In this document: positions 33,037-35,700 of the stretch, one piece after another | Layout: each line of letters opens with the position of its first letter | How positions within the stretch are numbered: the first letter of the stretch is position 1 | Assembly (NCBI GenBank): GCA_017512285.1 | Contig: JAFWGU010000037.1 | Span: 1 to 35,700 of the forward strand | Direction of reading: 5' to 3' | Length of the DNA: 35,700 nucleotides | From: Erysipelotrichaceae bacterium | Lineage (GTDB): Bacteria; Bacillota_I; Bacilli_A; Erysipelotrichales; Erysipelotrichaceae | Program-made: the position numbers and the translations under genes | Notes under the pieces: generated by a model | The model's input: only the letters and a program-made list of their open reading frames with translations | The model's database searches: none | Told to the model about the DNA's origin: nothing

Positions 33037-33065
33037 AGGTGAGGAAGACAGAGTCCCCCTCACCT
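33037..33065 (-). other. Intercistronic stem-loop between BMP lipoprotein and ATPase genes
   Basis: AGGTGAGG (33037-33044) and CCTCACCT (33058-33065) form a perfect 8-bp stem, with a 2x2 internal loop and then GAC/GTC around a triloop. No U-tract follows, so it is not a simple terminator. In binding-protein operons such hairpins protect the upstream mRNA and give more binding protein than ATPase; that role is inferred from position. Confidence 0.6.
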
Positions 33066-33103
33066 GTTAAAAATCAAATACTAATGTAAGTTTAAATCAA
33101 CGA

Positions 33104-34339
33104 TTACTTTTCGAAGATGCCGTCGATGATTACGCTGAATGATGGAGCGCTTCTGAATTCTGATTCATGGAAGTAGCCATCGTAGATAGCGTTCTTGTCT
33201 TCTGCATCATCTGTATCAAAGTCGCCTGTTAAGTCGATCTTTAATTCTGATAAGTGTTCGCCGTTTACTGTCCATGTGCTTGTATCGAATACATGTAATG
33301 TGCCAGCCTTGATTTCAGCGATTGCCTTGTCAACAGCTTCCTGTGTGCCAGGAGCACAGTTAGGACCTAACTTTGTGATGGCAACTGCGTCAGATTCATA
33401 ACCCTGAGCCCAGTTTGTATCGATCTTCTTGCCTTCTACAACCTGCTTGAATGCATATGTGTAGTAAACACCCCAGTTATTTGTAGCTGAAGTTAAGGCA
33501 GCGTTTGGTGCAGCTTCGAGCATGTCAACGTTGTAACCTACTGAGTAAGCAACTGTGCCGTTAGCTAATGCAGCTTCAACTGCAGCTGGAGCACCTGTTG
33601 AGTCAGCATGCTGACCGATGATGACACAGTGGTCTGCCATTAATGTATTGGCTGTTTCACCTTCAGCAACCAGGTTGAACCAAGAGTTGGTGTAGATGAC
33701 TTCCATTGTAACGTTTTCGAATACTGACTTAACGCCTAAGAAGAATGCTGTGAAGCCAGAAACAACTTCTGCATATGGATAAGCGCCAACGTAACCGATC
33801 AGGACCTTGCCATCCTTGTAGCTTTCTGCAGGAATCTGTCCGGCAGCTTCAAGTTCAGCCAGCTTCATACCGGCAACGATGCCAGATACATAACGTGATT
33901 CATAAACGTTTGTGAATGCGTTTGAGAAATTGCTCAGTCCGCTGAGAGCAGCTGTATCACCAGTTGCGGCTACGAACTGTACATCTGGATACTCTGAAGC
34001 AGCCTGCTGCATGAACTGCTGATGGCCGTAAGAGTTAGAGAATACGGCTGTACAACCCTGTTCAACAAGGTCTACTGCCTGGTCGTAACAGTCCTGAGTT
34101 TCACCAACTGAATATTTCCAGATGATCTGATCGTCAGAAAGACCGTTAGCCTTAGCTGCCTGCTGTAAGCCTACCATGTGTGCATAGGTATAGCCTTCGT
34201 TTTCATCACCAACTAAGATGACGCCGATCTTCAGCTTCTTTTCGGTGTCTTCGCCTGATGGCTTCTCCCCATTTGAACAGCCTGTCAGAACGCCTACTAC
34301 CATGAGTACAGCTAACATAAGAGAAAATAATTTTTTCAT
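33104..34339 (-). CDS. BMP-family substrate-binding lipoprotein (nucleoside ABC transporter)
   Basis: This 411-residue lipoprotein captures the substrate outside the cell. The signal peptide ends in VLTGC (Cys about residue 21). The BMP/PnrA domain shows LKIGVILVGDENEGYTYAH, VFSNSYGHQQFMQ, SNFSNAFTNVYESRYVSGIVAG and GKVLIGYVGAYPYAEV, with TMANHCVIIGQHADS-like sequence (LMADHCVIIGQHADSTGAP) near the binding cleft. Relatives bind purine nucleosides. The adjacent xanthine phosphoribosyltransferase supports a purine substrate here. ATG at 34339 follows GGGAGGTA; the longer frame to 34378 has no site. Confidence 0.93.
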   Translation of the reverse strand: MKKLFSLMLAVLMVVGVLTGCSNGEKPSGEDTEKKLKIGVILVGDENEGYTYAHMVGLQQAAKANGLSDDQIIWKYSVGETQDCYDQAVDLVEQGCTAVFSNSYGHQQFMQQAASEYPDVQFVAATGDTAALSGLSNFSNAFTNVYESRYVSGIVAGMKLAELEAAGQIPAESYKDGKVLIGYVGAYPYAEVVSGFTAFFLGVKSVFENVTMEVIYTNSWFNLVAEGETANTLMADHCVIIGQHADSTGAPAAVEAALANGTVAYSVGYNVDMLEAAPNAALTSATNNWGVYYTYAFKQVVEGKKIDTNWAQGYESDAVAITKLGPNCAPGTQEAVDKAIAEIKAGTLHVFDTSTWTVNGEHLSELKIDLTGDFDTDDAEDKNAIYDGYFHESEFRSAPSFSVIIDGIFEK

Positions 34340-34402
34340 AAGTACCTCCCTTTTCCCTCTTCTATAATTAAAGGTCAAGCAACCTTAATTACCCTTTTAA
34401 AT

Positions 34403-34445
34403 AAAAAATCGAATTCAGGGGCAGTGATCCCTACTCGCAGAATTC
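34403..34445 (-). terminator. Possible partial terminator between xpt and the transporter genes
   Basis: On the minus strand GAATTC and GAATTC (34445-34440 and 34416-34411) pair outside an AGGG/CCCT stem with an asymmetric internal loop, followed by GA and six U. The hairpin includes the xpt stop codon. Moderate pairing and a two-base gap before the U-run make it uncertain; it may only reduce read-through. A separate imperfect repeat, AATTAAGGT with ACCTTTAATT, lies nearer to the BMP gene. Confidence 0.4.
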
Positions 34446-35009
34446 AATTCCGTTTTCAACACTCATGCTCTTGATGCGTGCCAGAGATTCGACACGGATG
34501 CCCTGACTTCTGATCAGGTCTCCTCCTGGCTGGTAGGCCTTCTCGATGACGATGCCGCAGCCTACCAGTTCAGCGCCTGCCTGGGAAACTATGCTGATCA
34601 GAGCCTTTAAAGCCTCGCCGTTGGCCAGAAAATCGTCAACGATGAGAACCTTGTCTTCACTGGTCAGATACTTCTTGGTCACGGAAATGACGAAGTCAGT
34701 GCCTCTGGTATATGAGTGTAATGAAGCGTGATAAGCATCACCGCTCATGTTCTTTGCCTGGCCCTTCTTGGCAAAAACGACCGGGCAGTTATCAAAAAAT
34801 TGTGAAGTTACGCAACCGATAGCGATGCCAGAGGCTTCCACTGTCAGTATCTTGTTAACTTCACAATTATTGTATCTTCTTCTGAATTCTTTTCCGACTT
34901 CGGTCAGAAAAACTGTGTCGATCTGGTGGTTAAGAAAACTGTCAACCTTGAGAATATCGTCGCTGAGAACTCTGCCTTCAGCCGTGATATATTTCTTTAA
35001 AGAGTCCAT
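34431..35009 (-). CDS. xpt: Xanthine phosphoribosyltransferase
   Basis: This 192-residue type I phosphoribosyltransferase salvages xanthine to XMP using PRPP. The PRPP-binding motif is VLIVDDFLANGEALKAL (about residue 120), and TVEASGIAIGCVTSQFF, FAKKGQAKNMSGDAYHASLHSYTRGTDF are characteristic of the Xpt group, including the xanthine-specific hood. The length matches B. subtilis Xpt. AGGAGGT lies about nine bases before the ATG. The leader is only about 30 bases and contains no purine riboswitch. It is the first gene of a likely xpt-BMP transporter transcript. Confidence 0.93.
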   Translation of the reverse strand: MDSLKKYITAEGRVLSDDILKVDSFLNHQIDTVFLTEVGKEFRRRYNNCEVNKILTVEASGIAIGCVTSQFFDNCPVVFAKKGQAKNMSGDAYHASLHSYTRGTDFVISVTKKYLTSEDKVLIVDDFLANGEALKALISIVSQAGAELVGCGIVIEKAYQPGGDLIRSQGIRVESLARIKSMSVENGIEFCE

Positions 35010-35044
35010 TTCACCAGTACCTCCTACAGAAAAAATATGCTTCT

Positions 35045-35073
35045 ACTATATATCAATACCCCCGTTTTTTCAA
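35045..35073 (-). promoter_or_regulatory. Promoter of xpt
   Basis: On the minus strand TTGAAA (35073-35068), 17 bases, TATAGT (35050-35045). It leaves a leader too short for the purine riboswitch that often precedes xpt. Confidence 0.72.
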
Positions 35074-35095
35074 GCAGTTTTCGCCCTTTTTTGCA

Positions 35096-35124
35096 TTGAA
35101 AGCGTTTTACTTTAGATGGATAAT
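35096..35124 (+). promoter_or_regulatory. Promoter of the HIT gene, -35 within a cre-like sequence
   Basis: TTGAAA (35096-35101), 17 bases, GATAAT (35119-35124). The -35 lies inside TTGAAAGCGTTTTAC (35096-35110), which matches the CcpA cre pattern apart from its 3' end. It lies entirely upstream of the chosen start at 35152. Confidence 0.6.
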
Positions 35125-35151
35125 ATTAGTAAAGAAATGAGGGCTGAATAT

Positions 35152-35547
35152 ATGTGTATTTTCTGCGATATCATTGAGGGAAAGATCCCTTCCAAGAAGG
35201 TTTACGAAGATGAAAAATGCATCGCCATACTGGATATTTCTCAGCTTACAAAAGGCCATACTCTGGTCATTCCGAAGCAGCATTTTTCCGGCATTGACGA
35301 CTGTGATGAAGAAACGCTGCGTCATCTGATCAGTGTTACAAGAAAGCTGGCCGTAAGAATAACGGAAAGACTCAATGCGCCTGGATTCCACATTCTCAAC
35401 AACTGCAATCCGGTTGCCAACCAGTCGGTAATGCACATGCATTTCCACATCATACCGCGCTACAGCGAAAAAGACTGCGTATCAATGGACTTCACTCCTG
35501 ATCATGAGGAATACGATCTGGAGGAGATCCGTCAGCAGCTGATATAA
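35152..35547 (+). CDS. HIT-family (histidine triad) hydrolase
   Basis: This 131-residue protein belongs to the HIT superfamily of nucleotide hydrolases/transferases (Hit/HinT). The N-terminal CIFCDIIEGKIPSKKVYED is the usual start of bacterial HIT proteins and its cysteines can bind zinc. The catalytic HxHxHxx triad is VMHMHFHIIPRY (about residue 100). I chose ATG at 35152, with GAGGG eight bases before it, because the longer frame from 35116 would run into the promoter -10. It would hydrolyse nucleoside phosphoramidates or dinucleotides. Confidence 0.92.
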   Translation: MCIFCDIIEGKIPSKKVYEDEKCIAILDISQLTKGHTLVIPKQHFSGIDDCDEETLRHLISVTRKLAVRITERLNAPGFHILNNCNPVANQSVMHMHFHIIPRYSEKDCVSMDFTPDHEEYDLEEIRQQLI

Positions 35548-35558
35548 AAAGGATCTCC
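35523..35558 (+). repeat. Hairpin at the end of the HIT gene, cut off by an insertion sequence
   Basis: GGAGATCC (35523-35530) and GGATCTCC (35551-35558) are a perfect 8-bp inverted repeat with a 20-base loop that contains the stop codon and AAAAA. No T-run follows; instead the end of the IS3-like element starts two bases later. It may be a terminator whose U-tract was replaced by the element. Confidence 0.5.
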
Positions 35559-35559
35559 A

Positions 35560-35700
35560 TGAACTAGTCAAGTAAAAGTAGACAGTTCATAAAAAGCACC
35601 TAGAACCCCATTTCAGATTTGAACTGAAGTGGGGTTTTATAGTTGAGCGAATATGCTGGTCTATGATTGTTAAAGTAATGTATGTACTTTTCAATATCTC
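35560..35700. mobile_element. End of an IS3-family insertion sequence (continues past the window)
   Basis: The sequence from 35560, TGAACTAGTCAAGTAAAAG, starts with TG as IS3-type inverted repeats do, and TGAACT recurs inverted as AGTTCA at 35583-35588. It leads directly into the 3' end of a transposase gene on the minus strand. Only this end is visible, so the other terminal repeat and the target duplication cannot be checked. Confidence 0.75.
35600..35700 (-). CDS. IS3-family transposase (OrfB/DDE), C-terminal end only
   Basis: The minus-strand frame from the window edge to the TAG at 35600 encodes 32 residues, DIEKYIHYFNNHRPAYSLNY followed by KTPLQFKSEMGF. This is the invariant C-terminal YI-YN--R-----Y-TP motif of IS3-family OrfB transposases (rve integrase core end). 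The gene begins outside the window. The stop is followed by 40 bases to the element end. Whether the gene is intact cannot be seen. Confidence 0.9.
   Translation of the reverse strand, partial: DIEKYIHYFNNHRPAYSLNYKTPLQFKSEMGF

Noticed and set aside
33063-33064. Terminator between BMP lipoprotein and ATPase genes
   Set aside because: The hairpin is strong but has no U-tract on the minus strand, so I described it as an intercistronic stem-loop instead.
35010-35115. Purine riboswitch before xpt
   Set aside because: The interval is too short and the promoter lies within it; no aptamer-like paired regions were seen.

Overview
The window looks like chromosomal DNA of a moderately low-GC Bacillota, most plausibly a gut or oral member of the Erysipelotrichia. 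This is an inference from gene style: a sufCDSUB cluster, mannose-family PTS genes, a CpsB/C/D-type capsule regulatory triad, PrsA-like foldases, strong GGAGG ribosome sites, and frequent Lys/Glu/Asp-rich proteins. No rRNA, tRNA or CRISPR array was seen. Most genes lie on the minus strand in several long operons.

Region by region. (1) 1-783: AT-rich DNA with no convincing gene; position 1-57 is a striking 16-bp inverted repeat. (2) 784-9661, minus: an exopolysaccharide/capsule operon. It reads, in transcription order, membrane-anchored repeat protein, CpsB-type PHP tyrosine phosphatase, CpsC/Wzz co-polymerase, CpsD bacterial tyrosine kinase, a LoaP-type NusG paralogue, an intrinsic terminator, a WbpM/EpsC-type 4,6-dehydratase, an EpsN/PglE-type aminotransferase, an EpsL/PglC-type phosphoglycosyl transferase and a family-2 glycosyltransferase. 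Flippase and polymerase genes are absent. (3) 9867-10301, plus: a small divergent unknown gene. (4) 10343-17360, minus: a sugar operon. It has two SIS-domain proteins flanking PTS EIIB, EIIC and EIID of the mannose family, then an unknown anchored helical protein, a GatZ/KbaZ-like protein and a HAD phosphatase. (5) 17627-20379: a divergent pair, an LCP-family ligase (minus) and a Ser/Pro-linker lipoprotein (plus), whose promoters overlap. (6) 20641-25808, minus: sufC-sufD-sufS-sufU-sufB plus a DIP1984-family gene. (7) 25990-27881, plus: two tandem PrsA-like foldase/chaperone proteins. (8) 28006-29288: a metallophosphoesterase and a convergent rhodanese lipoprotein. (9) 29369-35009, minus: xanthine phosphoribosyltransferase followed by a BMP-type nucleoside ABC transporter. 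(10) 35152-35700: a HIT-family gene and then the end of an IS3-family insertion sequence.

How the parts work together. In the polysaccharide operon CpsB/C/D control chain assembly through tyrosine phosphorylation, while the dehydratase, aminotransferase and phosphoglycosyl transferase should make and load an amino-dideoxy first sugar on the lipid carrier. LoaP is encoded just upstream of a terminator separating regulatory from biosynthetic genes, the layout expected for processive antitermination. The sugar operon would import and phosphorylate a substrate through the PTS, with an EIIA supplied from elsewhere. The SIS enzymes would then cleave or deaminate it, and the GatZ-like protein and HAD would process the sugar phosphate. 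The substrate cannot be read from sequence; Amadori compounds (as in gfr) and amino sugars (as in aga) are the two best models. The xpt-BMP unit couples uptake of nucleosides to purine salvage.

The observations I would follow first are the LoaP/terminator arrangement, the two-SIS PTS operon lacking EIIA and GatY, and the His/Trp/Tyr-Glu repeat protein leading the polysaccharide operon.
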